A DNA stretch of 64,000 bases from the NCBI RefSeq assembly GCF_011046245.1, contig NZ_CP049241.1, positions 2,434,001-2,498,000 on the forward strand, written 5' to 3'. Below the pieces are notes generated by a model. It searched no databases and was not told where the DNA came from. It worked only from the letters and a program-made list of their open reading frames with translations. Position 1 is the stretch's first letter, and each line of letters opens with the position of its first letter. Shown piece after piece: positions 14,980-24,755 of this stretch. A program made the translations under genes and the position numbers. This stretch comes from Allorhizobium pseudoryzae. Its GTDB lineage: Bacteria; Pseudomonadota; Alphaproteobacteria; Rhizobiales; Rhizobiaceae.

Positions 14980-16227
14980 TCAAAGCGATGCGCCGTGTTC
15001 CGCAATCACCTTGGTCAGGCTGCCGGTCGCCGGATAAAGCGGGATGAGGCAGGCCTGGAAGGCATGGTAGATATCGCCCTTGCCCGGGAACAGCGTGTTG
15101 GCCGGCATGAGGTCTTCGGTGGTTTCCTCGAACCAGCCGCCGTGTTCGCGATCGATGAAATGATCGGCAATCGTTGACCAGATCAGGCGGTAGCTTTCCT
15201 CGTGGAAGGCGCTCGGCGCATGGGCATTGAGGAAATGCGCGGCACCGGCAGCCTCGCACATCGGCCACCACAACTTGCTTTTCTTCTCCGGCACGTCCTG
15301 CCAGTCGAGCGTATAGAAGAAGCCGCCCTTGGCCTTGTCCCAGCCGAGCGTCATTGAGCGTTCGAATAGGGCGGTGGCCGCTTCCGGCATCCAGGCATGC
15401 GACTTGCCGCCCAGCGCGTAGAGCTGCAGCAGCAGGCGTGCCCATTCCAGCCAGTGGCCGGGCGTGGTGCCGGCCGGGCGGAACATCTCGTTGACGTGGT
15501 AGTAGCTGCGATCGACCACCCATTCCTCGGAAAAATGTTCGGCGACGCGAAACCCTTCCTCGCGGGCGCGGCGGTTGATCAGAAGATCGGCGATGCTTTC
15601 CGCCTTCTCGAGATAATGCCGCTCCCCCGTCGCCTCGAAGGCGGCCATCAGGCTTTCGGTCAGGTGCATGTTGGAGTTCTGGCCGCGATAACCGGGCACC
15701 GGCTGCCAGTCCGCCGAAAACTCCTCCGCGATGGCGCCGTGGCGCTTCTCCCAGAATTTCGTCTCGATCACCTCGGTGATGTCCGCCAGCATCCGGTCCG
15801 CCAGCGGGTGGCCGATCACCTTGGCGGAGGAGGCGGCAAGCAGCACGAAAGCGTGGCCGTATCCCTGTTTGGAGGCATCGGCGGCACCGTCATCATTGAC
15901 CTGCCAGAAATAACCGCCATGCGTCTGGTCGCGGTGCTTTTCCCAGAGATAGCGCATGCCGTGATCGACCACATCGGCAGCCCCTGGACGGCCCAGGAGA
16001 TCGGCAATCGCAAAGCAGTGCACCATCCGGGCGCTGGCATGGATGCCGCGCGCCGGATTGTTCGTCTCGAGGGGCGCGCCCTCCCGATCAAGATCGTAGA
16101 ACCCGCCCTTCGGGTTGATCGCCCGATGCTGGAAGAAATCCATCAGGCCTTCCGCCTCAGAGAGAAGCCAGTGGCGATGATAGGGGCGATGGGCCCAAAG
16201 CGGGCTGAGCGGTCCGGCGGCGGTCAT
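14980..16227 (-). CDS. AGE-family sugar epimerase/isomerase
   Basis: A 415-residue protein of the N-acylglucosamine 2-epimerase (AGE)/mannose isomerase superfamily, an (alpha/alpha)6 barrel. Typical blocks are NPARGIHASARMVHCFAIAD, the YGHAFVLLAASSA segment (the catalytic/anomeric His region), SNMHLTESLMAAFEATGE, PGHWLEWARLLLQL and LWWPMCEAAGA. Members isomerise mannose/fructose or epimerise glucosamine-type sugars; the YihS/mannose-isomerase branch seems closer than true GlcNAc 2-epimerase, but this is inference. Cytoplasmic. Divergent from metH with the metH operator between. Confidence 0.85.
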   Translation of the reverse strand: MTAAGPLSPLWAHRPYHRHWLLSEAEGLMDFFQHRAINPKGGFYDLDREGAPLETNNPARGIHASARMVHCFAIADLLGRPGAADVVDHGMRYLWEKHRDQTHGGYFWQVNDDGAADASKQGYGHAFVLLAASSAKVIGHPLADRMLADITEVIETKFWEKRHGAIAEEFSADWQPVPGYRGQNSNMHLTESLMAAFEATGERHYLEKAESIADLLINRRAREEGFRVAEHFSEEWVVDRSYYHVNEMFRPAGTTPGHWLEWARLLLQLYALGGKSHAWMPEAATALFERSMTLGWDKAKGGFFYTLDWQDVPEKKSKLWWPMCEAAGAAHFLNAHAPSAFHEESYRLIWSTIADHFIDREHGGWFEETTEDLMPANTLFPGKGDIYHAFQACLIPLYPATGSLTKVIAEHGASL

Positions 16228-16331
16228 GTCTGCTCCGAAACTTGGAATGGGAACCGAATATGCCTATACCCGCCCCGCCGGGTGCTGTCATGACCGATTG
16301 ATGCCCATCCCGTTCCCTTGCTCGCACATTG

Positions 16332-16351
16332 ACATAAAGATATGTTTATGT
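16332..16351. promoter_or_regulatory. SAM-cycle operator in the metH promoter
   Basis: ACATAAAGATATGTTTATGT is a 20-bp palindrome (arms ACATAAA/TTTATGT, ATAT centre, one mismatched pair). It overlaps a consensus -35 TTGACA (16329-16334) and fills the spacer before a weak -10 (GATTAA, 16352-16357), so binding would block RNA polymerase. The same element, as a perfect palindrome, occurs at 51550-51569 before the ArsR-methyltransferase/metF operon. Confidence 0.75.
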
Positions 16352-16392
16352 GATTAAGCCTGATCTGCCCCACAGCCCCGAGGAGACTGCCC

Positions 16393-19300
16393 GTGTTCGA
16401 TCATCTGTTTGGTGCCGAAGGAGCAGCGCGCAACGGCCATGAGATTTTCGAGGCGCTGGCCAAGGCCGCGCGCGAACGAATCCTCATTCTGGACGGCGCG
16501 ATGGGCACGCAGATCCAGGGGCTGGGCTATAACGAGGACCATTTCCGCGGTGACCGGTTCATTGGCTGCGCCTGTCACCAGCAGGGCAACAACGACCTCC
16601 TGATCCTCACCCAGCCGCAAGCGATCGAGGACATTCACTACCGCTACGCCATGGCAGGCGCGGATATTATCGAGACGAACACCTTCTCCTCGACGCGCAT
16701 CGCGCAGGCCGATTACCAGATGGAAGGCGCCGTCTACGACCTCAACAAGGAGGGCGCGCAGGTGGTGCGCCGGGCAATCGAGCGGGCCATGCGCGAGGAC
16801 GGCAAGCGTCGCTTCGTCGCCGGCGCCATTGGCCCGACCAACCGCACCGCCTCGATATCGCCGGACGTCAACAATCCCGGCTACCGCGCTGTTTCCTTTG
16901 ACGATCTGAGGCTTGCCTATGCCGAGCAGATCGATGGCCTGATCGATGGCGGCGCCGATATCATCCTGATCGAGACGATCTTCGACACGCTGAACGCCAA
17001 GGCGGCGATCTTTGCCTGCGAGGAGCGGTTCGAAGCGAAAGGCATCCGCCTGCCGGTGATGATTTCCGGCACGATCACCGACCTGTCCGGCCGCACGCTG
17101 TCGGGCCAGACGCCGACGGCGTTCTGGAACTCGGTGCGCCACGCCAACCCGTTCACCATCGGCTTCAACTGCGCGCTCGGTGCCGACGCCATGCGTCCGC
17201 ATCTGCAGGAAGTGTCGGGCATTGCCGACACCTTCGTCTGCGCCTATCCGAATGCCGGCCTGCCGAACGAGTTCGGCCAGTACGACCAGTCGCCGGACGA
17301 CATGGCGCGCCAGGTGCGCGAATTCGCCAAGGAAGGCCTGATCAACGTGGTCGGCGGCTGCTGCGGCTCGACGCCGGACCACATCCGCGCCATTGCCGAG
17401 ACGGTGAAGGAGTTCGCCCCACGTCAAGTGCCGGAACATCGCCCCTTCATGTCGCTGTCGGGTCTCGAGCCCTTCGAGCTGACCAAGGACATTCCCTTCG
17501 TCAATGTCGGTGAGCGCACGAACGTCACGGGTTCTGCCAAGTTCCGCAAGCTGATCACCGCAGCCGACTACACCTCTGCCCTCGCAGTTGCCCGTGACCA
17601 GGTGGAAAACGGCGCGCAGATCATCGACATCAACATGGACGAGGGCCTCATCGATTCCGGCCGCGCCATGGTGGAGTTCCTCAACCTGATTGCCGCCGAG
17701 CCCGATATTGCCCGCGTGCCGGTGATGATCGATTCATCCAAGTTCGAGATCATCGAGGCGGGCCTGAAATGCGTGCAGGGCAAGGCGGTGGTGAACTCCA
17801 TCTCGCTGAAGGAAGGCGAGGAGAATTTCATCCGCCAGGCGACGCTCATCCGCCGCTTTGGCGCCGCCGTCGTGGTCATGGCCTTTGACGAGCAGGGGCA
17901 GGCGGATACCTATCAGCGCAAGGTGGAGATCTGCCGGCGCGCCTACACGATCCTGACGGAACAGGCGGGGTTTGCGCCGGAAGACATCATCTTCGACCCG
18001 AACATCTTTGCGGTCGCGACCGGTATCGAGGAACACGACAATTACGGCGTCGATTTCATTGAGGCCACACGCACGATCCGCCAGGAAATGCCGCTGGTGC
18101 ACATTTCCGGCGGTGTTTCGAACCTCTCCTTCTCGTTCCGCGGCAACGAGCCGGTGCGCGAGGCCATGCATGCGGTGTTCCTCTATCACTGCATCCAGGC
18201 CGGCATGGACATGGGCATCGTGAACGCCGGCCAGCTGGCGATCTACGAAAACATCGATCCGGAACTGCGCGAGGCCTGCGAGGACGTGGTGCTGAACCGC
18301 CGCAAGGATGGCACCGAGCGGCTGCTTGCGGTCGCCGAACGCTTCCGCGGCGTGGCCGGCAAGGAAGCCAAGGCGCAGGATCTCTCCTGGCGCGAATGGC
18401 CGGTGGAGAAGCGCCTGTCGCATGCGCTGGTCAACGGCATCACCGAATATATCGAGGCCGATACGGAAGAGGCGCGGCTTGCCGCCGAGCGTCCGCTGCA
18501 CGTCATCGAAGGCCCGCTGATGGCCGGCATGAACGTGGTGGGTGATCTCTTCGGCTCCGGCAAGATGTTCTTGCCGCAGGTGGTGAAATCCGCTCGCGTG
18601 ATGAAGCAGGCGGTGGCCGTGCTTCTTCCCTACATGGAAGAGGAAAAGCGCCTCAACGGTGGCGATGGAAAACAGGCCGCTGGCAAGGTGCTGATGGCGA
18701 CCGTGAAGGGCGACGTGCACGATATCGGCAAGAATATCGTCGGCGTCGTTCTCGCCTGCAACAATTACGAGATCATTGACCTCGGCGTCATGGTGCCGGC
18801 AACGAAGATCCTCGAAGTGGCGAAGGAACAGAAGGTCGATGTCATCGGGCTGTCCGGCCTCATCACGCCGTCGCTCGACGAGATGGTGCATGTGGCGGCC
18901 GAAATGGAACGCCAGGGTTTTGACGTGCCGCTTCTGATCGGCGGCGCAACGACGAGCCGTGTGCACACGGCGGTGAAGATCCATCCGCAATACAAGGCGG
19001 GGCAGGCAGTCTATGTGACCGATGCCAGCCGCGCCGTCGGCGTCGTCTCGAACCTGCTCGCCGAAGGCGGCCGCGAGACCTATGTCGAGGGCATTCGCGC
19101 CGAATATGCCAAGGTGGCAGCCGCTCATGCGCGCGCCGAAGCCGAAAAGGTGCGCCTGCCGATTGCCCGCGCCCGCGCCAATGCCCACAAGGTGGATTGG
19201 GCCGCCTATCAGCCGGTGAAACCGAGTTTCCTTGGAACGAAGGTATTCGACGACTATTCGCTCGAAGACCTGGTGCGCTACATCGACTGGACGCCCTTCT

Positions 19301-20166
19301 TCCAGACCTGGGAGCTGAAGGGCCGATATCCGGCGATCCTGGAGGACGAGAAGCAGGGCGAGGCGGCCCGCCAGCTGTATGCCGATGCGCAGGCGATGCT
19401 TTCAAAGATCGTCGCGGAAAAGTGGTTCCGCCCGCGCGCCGTGATCGGCTTCTGGCCGGCCAATGCAGTGGGTGACGACATCCGCCTGTTCACCGACGAG
19501 AGCCGTGCTCAAGACCTCGCGACCTTCTTCACGCTCCGCCAGCAGCTCTCGAAGCGCGATGGCCGGCCGAACGTGGCGCTCAGCGATTTCGTGGCACCGA
19601 TCGAAAGCGGCAAGACCGATTACGTCGGCGGCTTCGTCGTCACGGCCGGCATTGAGGAAGTGGCGATCGCCGAACGCTTCGAGCGCGCCAACGACGACTA
19701 TTCCTCGATCATGGTCAAGGCGCTCGCCGACCGGTTTGCCGAAGCCTTTGCCGAGCGCATGCACGAACAGGTGCGCCGCGACTACTGGGGTTATGCCAAG
19801 GACGAAAGTTTTTCCAACGAAGAGCTGGTCTCGGAAGCCTATGCCGGCATCCGCCCGGCTCCGGGCTACCCTGCGCAGCCCGACCATACCGAAAAGCTCA
19901 CGCTGTTCGATCTGCTGAAGGCCGAAGACACGACCGGCGTGGTGCTGACGGAAAGTTATGCCATGTGGCCCGGCTCCTCCGTCTCCGGCCTCTATATCGG
20001 CCATCCGGACAGCTATTACTTTGGCGTGGCCAAGGTGGAGCGCGACCAGGTGGAGGACTATGCTCGCCGCAAGGGCATGGAGATCACCGAGATCGAACGC
20101 TGGCTCGGGCCGGTGCTGAACTACGTGCCGGCGAGTGGCGAGGACGCGGTGGACGACGCGGCGTGA
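16393..20166 (+). CDS. metH: Cobalamin-dependent methionine synthase
   Basis: A 1257-residue protein, full length for MetH. It transfers the methyl group of 5-methyl-THF through cob(I)alamin to homocysteine. Modules in order: homocysteine/zinc domain (about 1-340; [31 protein letters not shown] give the Cys ligands); pterin-binding domain (about 360-640; [13 protein letters not shown]); cobalamin cap and Rossmann domain with the base-off [10 protein letters not shown] (about 774-783, His ligand); and a C-terminal SAM-binding reactivation domain ([20 protein letters not shown]). The GTG start at 16393 has GAGGAG upstream. The upstream palindrome suggests repression by the ArsR-methyltransferase regulator encoded at 51580. 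Confidence 0.98.
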   Translation: MFDHLFGAEGAARNGHEIFEALAKAARERILILDGAMGTQIQGLGYNEDHFRGDRFIGCACHQQGNNDLLILTQPQAIEDIHYRYAMAGADIIETNTFSSTRIAQADYQMEGAVYDLNKEGAQVVRRAIERAMREDGKRRFVAGAIGPTNRTASISPDVNNPGYRAVSFDDLRLAYAEQIDGLIDGGADIILIETIFDTLNAKAAIFACEERFEAKGIRLPVMISGTITDLSGRTLSGQTPTAFWNSVRHANPFTIGFNCALGADAMRPHLQEVSGIADTFVCAYPNAGLPNEFGQYDQSPDDMARQVREFAKEGLINVVGGCCGSTPDHIRAIAETVKEFAPRQVPEHRPFMSLSGLEPFELTKDIPFVNVGERTNVTGSAKFRKLITAADYTSALAVARDQVENGAQIIDINMDEGLIDSGRAMVEFLNLIAAEPDIARVPVMIDSSKFEIIEAGLKCVQGKAVVNSISLKEGEENFIRQATLIRRFGAAVVVMAFDEQGQADTYQRKVEICRRAYTILTEQAGFAPEDIIFDPNIFAVATGIEEHDNYGVDFIEATRTIRQEMPLVHISGGVSNLSFSFRGNEPVREAMHAVFLYHCIQAGMDMGIVNAGQLAIYENIDPELREACEDVVLNRRKDGTERLLAVAERFRGVAGKEAKAQDLSWREWPVEKRLSHALVNGITEYIEADTEEARLAAERPLHVIEGPLMAGMNVVGDLFGSGKMFLPQVVKSARVMKQAVAVLLPYMEEEKRLNGGDGKQAAGKVLMATVKGDVHDIGKNIVGVVLACNNYEIIDLGVMVPATKILEVAKEQKVDVIGLSGLITPSLDEMVHVAAEMERQGFDVPLLIGGATTSRVHTAVKIHPQYKAGQAVYVTDASRAVGVVSNLLAEGGRETYVEGIRAEYAKVAAAHARAEAEKVRLPIARARANAHKVDWAAYQPVKPSFLGTKVFDDYSLEDLVRYIDWTPFFQTWELKGRYPAILEDEKQGEAARQLYADAQAMLSKIVAEKWFRPRAVIGFWPANAVGDDIRLFTDESRAQDLATFFTLRQQLSKRDGRPNVALSDFVAPIESGKTDYVGGFVVTAGIEEVAIAERFERANDDYSSIMVKALADRFAEAFAERMHEQVRRDYWGYAKDESFSNEELVSEAYAGIRPAPGYPAQPDHTEKLTLFDLLKAEDTTGVVLTESYAMWPGSSVSGLYIGHPDSYYFGVAKVERDQVEDYARRKGMEITEIERWLGPVLNYVPASGEDAVDDAA

Positions 20167-20178
20167 GGGGGGTGCCCT

Positions 20179-20577
20179 TCACGGTGTGATCAACGTAACG
20201 TTCGGGAAGTAGGTTCTGTATCTGCCCGCATCGCGCGTCAGAAGCGGAACATTCTCTGCCTCAGCCTGAGCGCCGATGAAGAAGTCGGGCAGGACTCCGG
20301 TTCGTGTGCCGCCAGCCTTTCTGTAGGCTCCAAATGCTTTACCTGCCAGAAACAGGGCAGTGCGACTGATTGGAACCAGTTCCAGTTCGGCCGCTTCAAT
20401 GAAGTCATCGAGTTCTCGAAACGAAGCGTAGCGAACCGCCAGCTCGGCATAGATGACGTCATTGATTGTCAGTCGTCCTAGCCGTGCTGCTGCGGCGAGT
20501 TGTGTCACCGACCATTCCGCCCATTGGGTGTCATCGGTGACTAAATCCAGAAGGACGTTGGTATCGACCAGGGTCAC
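20179..20577 (-). CDS. VapC-like PIN-domain toxin
   Basis: A 132-residue PIN nuclease with the four acidic residues in place: D5 (LVDTNVLLDL), E45 (VIYAELAVRY), D98 (LPDFFIGAQA) and D116 (LLTRDAGRY). VapC toxins cleave tRNA or rRNA. Its ATG overlaps the antitoxin stop (ATGA), so expression is coupled and antitoxin is made first. The final residues (YFPNVTLITP) are the common C-terminus of this VapC subgroup. The gene ends 13 bp from the convergent metH stop. Confidence 0.9.
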   Translation of the reverse strand: MTLVDTNVLLDLVTDDTQWAEWSVTQLAAAARLGRLTINDVIYAELAVRYASFRELDDFIEAAELELVPISRTALFLAGKAFGAYRKAGGTRTGVLPDFFIGAQAEAENVPLLTRDAGRYRTYFPNVTLITP

Positions 20578-20807
20578 GGTTCGCCGCGGGTCAAAGCCAT
20601 GACAGCGTCAGTGTTCGGTCCTGCGCCGGCGTGGCCACGCAGCTTGTCAAACCGGTCTGCCAGTGACGCCTGATCGACGCGCACAAGAATGACCGAACCA
20701 TCGGCCGCCTGACGGAAATCGACCTGGCTTCCTGGGGTCAGGCCCAATTGATCACGCACCGCCTTGGGGAGCGTGATCTGCCCGCTTTGCGTGACGGTCG
20801 TTGCCAT
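20574..20807 (-). CDS. AbrB/MazE-fold antitoxin of the VapC pair
   Basis: A 77-residue protein from the ATG complementary to 20805-20807 (GAGGAG upstream; the frame is open 21 codons further but without a ribosome site). The swapped-hairpin AbrB fold is clear: VTQSGQITLPKAVRDQLGL, then PGSQVDFRQAADGSVILVRV. The C-terminal tail (LADRFDKLRGHAGAGPNTDA) matches the toxin-binding tail, with its 'LRG' motif, of AbrB-type antitoxins. It should neutralise the PIN toxin and autoregulate. Confidence 0.9.
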   Translation of the reverse strand: MATTVTQSGQITLPKAVRDQLGLTPGSQVDFRQAADGSVILVRVDQASLADRFDKLRGHAGAGPNTDAVMALTRGEP

Positions 20808-20887
20808 GTGCGCTCCTCTCGTCGTTTCCCTGCCAAGGTATGCCCTTCCCGGAAATGCTTCAAGAGGCACGCCTTAGACGCGACCGC

Positions 20888-21757
20888 TCACCCCTCCACG
20901 CGCACCAAGATCGCCGTCGTATCATCGCTCTGCTTGAACCGTGGGTATTGCAGCCCGTCAGGATCGACCTCGCGTTCCAGGTGCCTCAGTTCCGCAACGA
21001 GTGGTCCGAAGCCGGCGGTCGCGGCGCGGCGGATGAGGGCGCCGGCGTCGTAGATTGCGTAGAGGCTCACGAGATCGGCGAGCCCATCCGAGCAGATGAT
21101 CGCCGTGGCTCCGCCGGTCAGCGGGATCGTCTCCTGCGCCAGATGGTCGGCGGCGTCCGGCACCAGGCCGAGCGACCAGACCCGGCCGCCTGGCGTGTTC
21201 TGTTTGGCGCGGCTTGCCCGCAAATCCTCAAGCGTCTCAGGATCGCCGACGAGCGAGCCGGCCGCACCGATGCCGCCAAGCCGGGTGAGATGGGCGCGGG
21301 CGGCGGCCTGTTCGCGCATGAAGGCATCGGGCAGCGCGGTGAAGGTCTCGGTCCGGGCATCGTCATGCAGCAGGTAGACGACGCTGTCGCCGAGGCCGAA
21401 AAACTGCAGGCCCGCCTGCGTGACACGAAGCCCGGCAAGGGCTGCCGCCGGCCAGGCATAACGCGGCTGTTCGCCGGCGGTCGCCTCGAAGATCTGCCTT
21501 GCATCGGCGCTGATGCGGCGGACGAGGTCTGCCACCTCGACCTCGGGTGTGAGTTCGACCGAGAGGCGCTGTGCGGCGTATTCGGCAATCCAGGCGGCAT
21601 CCGTCTCGAAGCCGGTCATGAACGGCCGGTCGCCGAGGCCGGTCGCGCCGTCCAGCACGAAGGCGGCGGTGCGATTGGCGCCGAAGCGGTCCTCGTTGGC
21701 GCGGCCGGGCTTGCCGGCATCGGAGAGGCTTTCGATGACATCGAGGCGGAAGGTCAT
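20888..21757 (-). CDS. PP2C-family serine/threonine phosphatase
   Basis: A 289-residue protein with PP2C metal motifs: GKPGRANEDRFG (about 15-26), AFVLDGATGLGD (the DG motif, about 32-43), FFGLGDSVVYLL and AIICSDGLADLV (SDG). PP2C enzymes dephosphorylate Ser/Thr using two Mn/Mg ions. The central part is shorter than in PrpC/Stp, so the substrate may be a small phosphate ester or a protein. It starts 6 bp after the alcohol dehydrogenase stop and is the last gene of the importer operon, an unusual setting for a regulatory phosphatase. Confidence 0.8.
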   Translation of the reverse strand: MTFRLDVIESLSDAGKPGRANEDRFGANRTAAFVLDGATGLGDRPFMTGFETDAAWIAEYAAQRLSVELTPEVEVADLVRRISADARQIFEATAGEQPRYAWPAAALAGLRVTQAGLQFFGLGDSVVYLLHDDARTETFTALPDAFMREQAAARAHLTRLGGIGAAGSLVGDPETLEDLRASRAKQNTPGGRVWSLGLVPDAADHLAQETIPLTGGATAIICSDGLADLVSLYAIYDAGALIRRAATAGFGPLVAELRHLEREVDPDGLQYPRFKQSDDTTAILVRVEG

Positions 21758-21763
21758 GGGGAT

Positions 21764-22807
21764 TTACTCGAAACGGTCGATGATGCTGATGCCGCTTTCG
21801 CGGAATGTGTCCATGGCGGGCAGGGCGTCGACGGCATCGGTGAGGCTGATGTGCCGGCCGATCAGTTTTTCGGGGTGCAGCGTGCCGGCCTCGATCATGG
21901 CGAGCATGGCATCGTAGCGCCAGGCCTGCATGCCGTGGCTGCCATAGATTTCCAACTCATGGGCAATCACGCGCGCCATCGGGATCTGCGGCATGGCGTG
22001 GTCGGCCAGCATCAGGCCCACCTGCACATGGCGTCCGCGGCGCCGGAGGTTGGAGATCGAATTGCAGCAGGTCTGCGGATGGCCGAGCGCATCGACGGAC
22101 ACATGTGCGCCACCGCCGGTGATCTCTCGCACCGCCTCTGCCACATCGTCCACCGCGCGGCTGTTGATCGTCGCCTCCGCGCCAAGTTCTCGCGCCAGTG
22201 CCAGCTTGTCCTCGGCGATGTCGATCGCAACGATGCGCGCGCCAAGCCCCTTGCCGATCATGATGGCCGAGAGGCCGACGCCGCCGCAGCCGTGCACGGC
22301 GAGCCATTCTCCGCCCTTCAGGCGGCCCTGGTCGACCACGGCACGGAAGGAGGTGGCAAACCGGCAGCCGAGGCTCGCCGCCGTCGCATAGGACATGGCG
22401 TCCGGCAGGCGGACCAGGTTCTGCTCGGCATGATCTATCGCAACATATTCGGCAAACGAGCCCCAATGGGTAAAGCCCGGCTGGAACTGCGCCTCGCAGA
22501 CCTGTTGATTGCCCGAGCGGCACTCGTGGCAATGGCCGCAGCCGGAGACGAAGGGGACGGTGACACGGTCACCGACCTTGAAGCGCTTCACGTGACGGCC
22601 AACGGCGGCAATCGTGCCGGCAAATTCATGGCCGGGCACATGCGGAAGCGTGATGTCGCTGTCATGCCCCATCCAGCCGTGCCAGTCGCTGCGGCAAAGG
22701 CCGGTCGCCTTCACCTTTATGACGACGCCATCGGCGGCGGGGGTGGGGTCGGGCAGGGTGGCGACCTTCGGTGCCTCACCGAACCGTTCGAAATACAATG
22801 CGCGCAT
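21764..22807 (-). CDS. Zinc-dependent medium-chain alcohol dehydrogenase
   Basis: A 347-residue protein (ATG complementary to 22805-22807 with AGGAGG). MDR family: catalytic zinc site [10 protein letters not shown] and GHEFAGTI, structural zinc site [15 protein letters not shown], and Rossmann motif [15 protein letters not shown]. It oxidises a primary or secondary alcohol, possibly a sugar alcohol, with NAD(P). It lies between the ABC ATPase (90 bp upstream) and the PP2C gene on one strand, so it probably acts on the imported compound or a product of it. Confidence 0.85.
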   Translation of the reverse strand: MRALYFERFGEAPKVATLPDPTPAADGVVIKVKATGLCRSDWHGWMGHDSDITLPHVPGHEFAGTIAAVGRHVKRFKVGDRVTVPFVSGCGHCHECRSGNQQVCEAQFQPGFTHWGSFAEYVAIDHAEQNLVRLPDAMSYATAASLGCRFATSFRAVVDQGRLKGGEWLAVHGCGGVGLSAIMIGKGLGARIVAIDIAEDKLALARELGAEATINSRAVDDVAEAVREITGGGAHVSVDALGHPQTCCNSISNLRRRGRHVQVGLMLADHAMPQIPMARVIAHELEIYGSHGMQAWRYDAMLAMIEAGTLHPEKLIGRHISLTDAVDALPAMDTFRESGISIIDRFE

Positions 22808-22897
22808 GATGCCTCCTGTTCCGCAAGCCGGGCCATCCGTAGCCCGATTTGCCCCCGCCTGGAAAGACAATAAGGGCGCCTGTCGGGATGACGGGGA

Positions 22898-23959
22898 TCA
22901 GTCGCCCAGCACCATCAGCCCGTCCTGCTGCAGTGCGAGAGATACGGTCTCGCCCGCCTTCGGCAAGATGGCGGAGGGCTGGTTGAACATGTCGAAGGAG
23001 ATGATGTTGCCGCCGAGATCCACCTTGGTGCGCAGAACCGAGCCGAGGAAGTTGGATGACAGCACCTGCCCGCCAAGAACCGCCGGTCCGGTGGAAGGGC
23101 CTGCGAGCATGGCGGCTTCGGGACGGAAGGCGATCGAGATCAGACTGCCGTCCGCCTTGCCGCTCACCGGCTGCGGCAGGGTGAGCATTTCTTCGCCGAT
23201 CTTCACCGTGCCGGTGCCACCATTCACGAGCGTTGCCTGAATGACGTTCAGCGTGCCGACGAAATTGGCGACGAAACGGGTGGTGGGACGGTTGTAGATC
23301 TCGCCCGGCGTGCCGATCTGGTCTGCCTTGCCGGCGTTCATCACCACGATACGGTCGGAGATCGACAGCGCCTCTTCCTGGTCGTGGGTGACGAAGACAG
23401 TGGTGATGCCGAGCTGGCGCTGGATCTGGCGGATTTCTTCGCGGAGCGACACGCGGATCTTGGCGTCGAGCGCCGAGAGCGGCTCGTCGAGCAGCAGCAC
23501 CTGCGGGGCAGGGGCAAGCGCCCGGGCGAGCGCCACGCGCTGCTGCTGGCCGCCGGACATCTGATAGGGGTAGCGGTCGGCGAGATGATCGAGATGGATG
23601 AGCTTCAGCATCTCCTTCACCCGCGCCTCGATCTCGGCCTTCGGCTTTCCAGCGACCTTGAGGCCGAAGGCGACATTGTCGAACACGTTCATGTTCGGAA
23701 ACAGCGCATAGGCCTGAAAGACCATGCCGATATTCCGCTGGTTGGGCTTCAGCCGGGTCTGGTCCTTGCCATCAATCACGATCGAGCCGCCTGACGGCAG
23801 CTCGAAACCGGCGATCATGCGGAGAACCGTCGTCTTGCCGCAGCCGGAGGGGCCGAGAAACGAGATGAACTCGCCCTTGTCGATGGCCATATTGAAATCA
23901 TGCACGACCTTCACCGTGCCAAACGACTTCTGCAAATGGGAAAGTGTCAGAAAGCTCAT
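22898..23959 (-). CDS. ABC importer ATPase (polyamine/iron type)
   Basis: A 353-residue PotA/FbpC-like ATPase with Walker A GPSGCGKT (36-43), Q-loop VFQAYALFP, signature MSGGQQQR (134-141), Walker B LLLDEP (155-160) and H-loop THDQEEA (191-197). A C-terminal TOBE region (about 240-353) follows, with FRPEAAML. It powers uptake through the two permeases encoded upstream in the same operon. Motifs are complete. The operon order SBP, permease, permease, ATPase is typical of the 2-aminoethylphosphonate/spermidine/ferric class of importers. Confidence 0.92.
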   Translation of the reverse strand: MSFLTLSHLQKSFGTVKVVHDFNMAIDKGEFISFLGPSGCGKTTVLRMIAGFELPSGGSIVIDGKDQTRLKPNQRNIGMVFQAYALFPNMNVFDNVAFGLKVAGKPKAEIEARVKEMLKLIHLDHLADRYPYQMSGGQQQRVALARALAPAPQVLLLDEPLSALDAKIRVSLREEIRQIQRQLGITTVFVTHDQEEALSISDRIVVMNAGKADQIGTPGEIYNRPTTRFVANFVGTLNVIQATLVNGGTGTVKIGEEMLTLPQPVSGKADGSLISIAFRPEAAMLAGPSTGPAVLGGQVLSSNFLGSVLRTKVDLGGNIISFDMFNQPSAILPKAGETVSLALQQDGLMVLGD

Positions 23960-23972
23960 CTCAAATCATTCC

Positions 23973-24755
23973 TCAGACCGGGCGCTGCGGGGTTTTCTGC
24001 AGCTTGGACACCAGCTGCATCAGGCCAAGGCAGGCCCAGGTAATCACGAAGGCGATCACGGCGAGCGCCGCCGGTTCATAGGCGCGGTTGGCGCCGAGCA
24101 ATTGCATGTAGGGGCCGAAGGCCGGCTTGTTCAAAAGCGCGGCCATGGTGAATTCGCCCATCACGATCGCGAAGGTGACGAAGGCGCCGGACATGACCGC
24201 CACCGTGACGTTCGGCAGGATGATGCGGCCGATGATCGTCACCCAGCCGGCGCCAAGGCTCTGGGCGGCTTCGGTCAGCGTCGTCACGTCGATGGTGCGA
24301 AGCCCGGTATCGACGGCACGGTACATGTAGGGAAGGCTGAGCGTCGCATAGCCGAAGACCAGCAGGATATCGGTGCCGATATAGGAGCCGGTGAGCGGCA
24401 GCCAGCTCGAGGTGTTGTAGAGCCGGATATAGCCGAAGACGATGACGATCGCCGGGATGACGAGCGGCAGCAGCGTGACGAATTCGATATAGGGGCGCAG
24501 GAAGGGCAGCTTCAGGCGCACCCAATAGGCCGTCGGCACCACCAGGAAGACGCCGAAGAGGATCGTCAGAACCGCCATCCAGACCGAATAGCTGAAGGTC
24601 TCGTGGAAACGGCTGTCGGCAAACACCTTGGCATAGGCATCGAAGGAATATTCGCCGCGCCGCATTTTCAGCGAGAAGTTCGTCATGCCGACGAGCGGCA
24701 GGATGAAATAGAGAAGGCCGATGATCAGCGCGGCCCAGGCCCAGAGACGCTTCAT
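23973..24755 (-). CDS. ABC importer permease 2
   Basis: A 260-residue inner-membrane permease (BPD_transp_1 fold, about six TM helices). The cytoplasmic EAA loop reads EAAQSLGAGWVTIIGRIILP and docks to the ATPase. ATG 24755 is preferred over an upstream in-frame GTG because AAAGGTGG lies just before it and it overlaps the stop of permease 1 (ATGA). The ATPase starts 13 bp downstream. Confidence 0.9.
   Translation of the reverse strand: MKRLWAWAALIIGLLYFILPLVGMTNFSLKMRRGEYSFDAYAKVFADSRFHETFSYSVWMAVLTILFGVFLVVPTAYWVRLKLPFLRPYIEFVTLLPLVIPAIVIVFGYIRLYNTSSWLPLTGSYIGTDILLVFGYATLSLPYMYRAVDTGLRTIDVTTLTEAAQSLGAGWVTIIGRIILPNVTVAVMSGAFVTFAIVMGEFTMAALLNKPAFGPYMQLLGANRAYEPAALAVIAFVITWACLGLMQLVSKLQKTPQRPV

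Noticed and set aside
16228-16392. SAM or cobalamin riboswitch in the metH leader
   Set aside because: The 165-bp region lacks the conserved cores of these riboswitches, in particular a B12-box; the palindrome explains regulation better.
17734-19188. Long minus-strand frame opposite metH
   Set aside because: Antisense shadow; metH motifs cover the same bases and the shadow protein is low-complexity His/Asp-rich.
20801-22873. 690-codon plus-strand frame opposite the PP2C and alcohol dehydrogenase genes
   Set aside because: It spans two genuine minus-strand genes with good ribosome sites and conserved motifs, so it is an artefact of codon bias.
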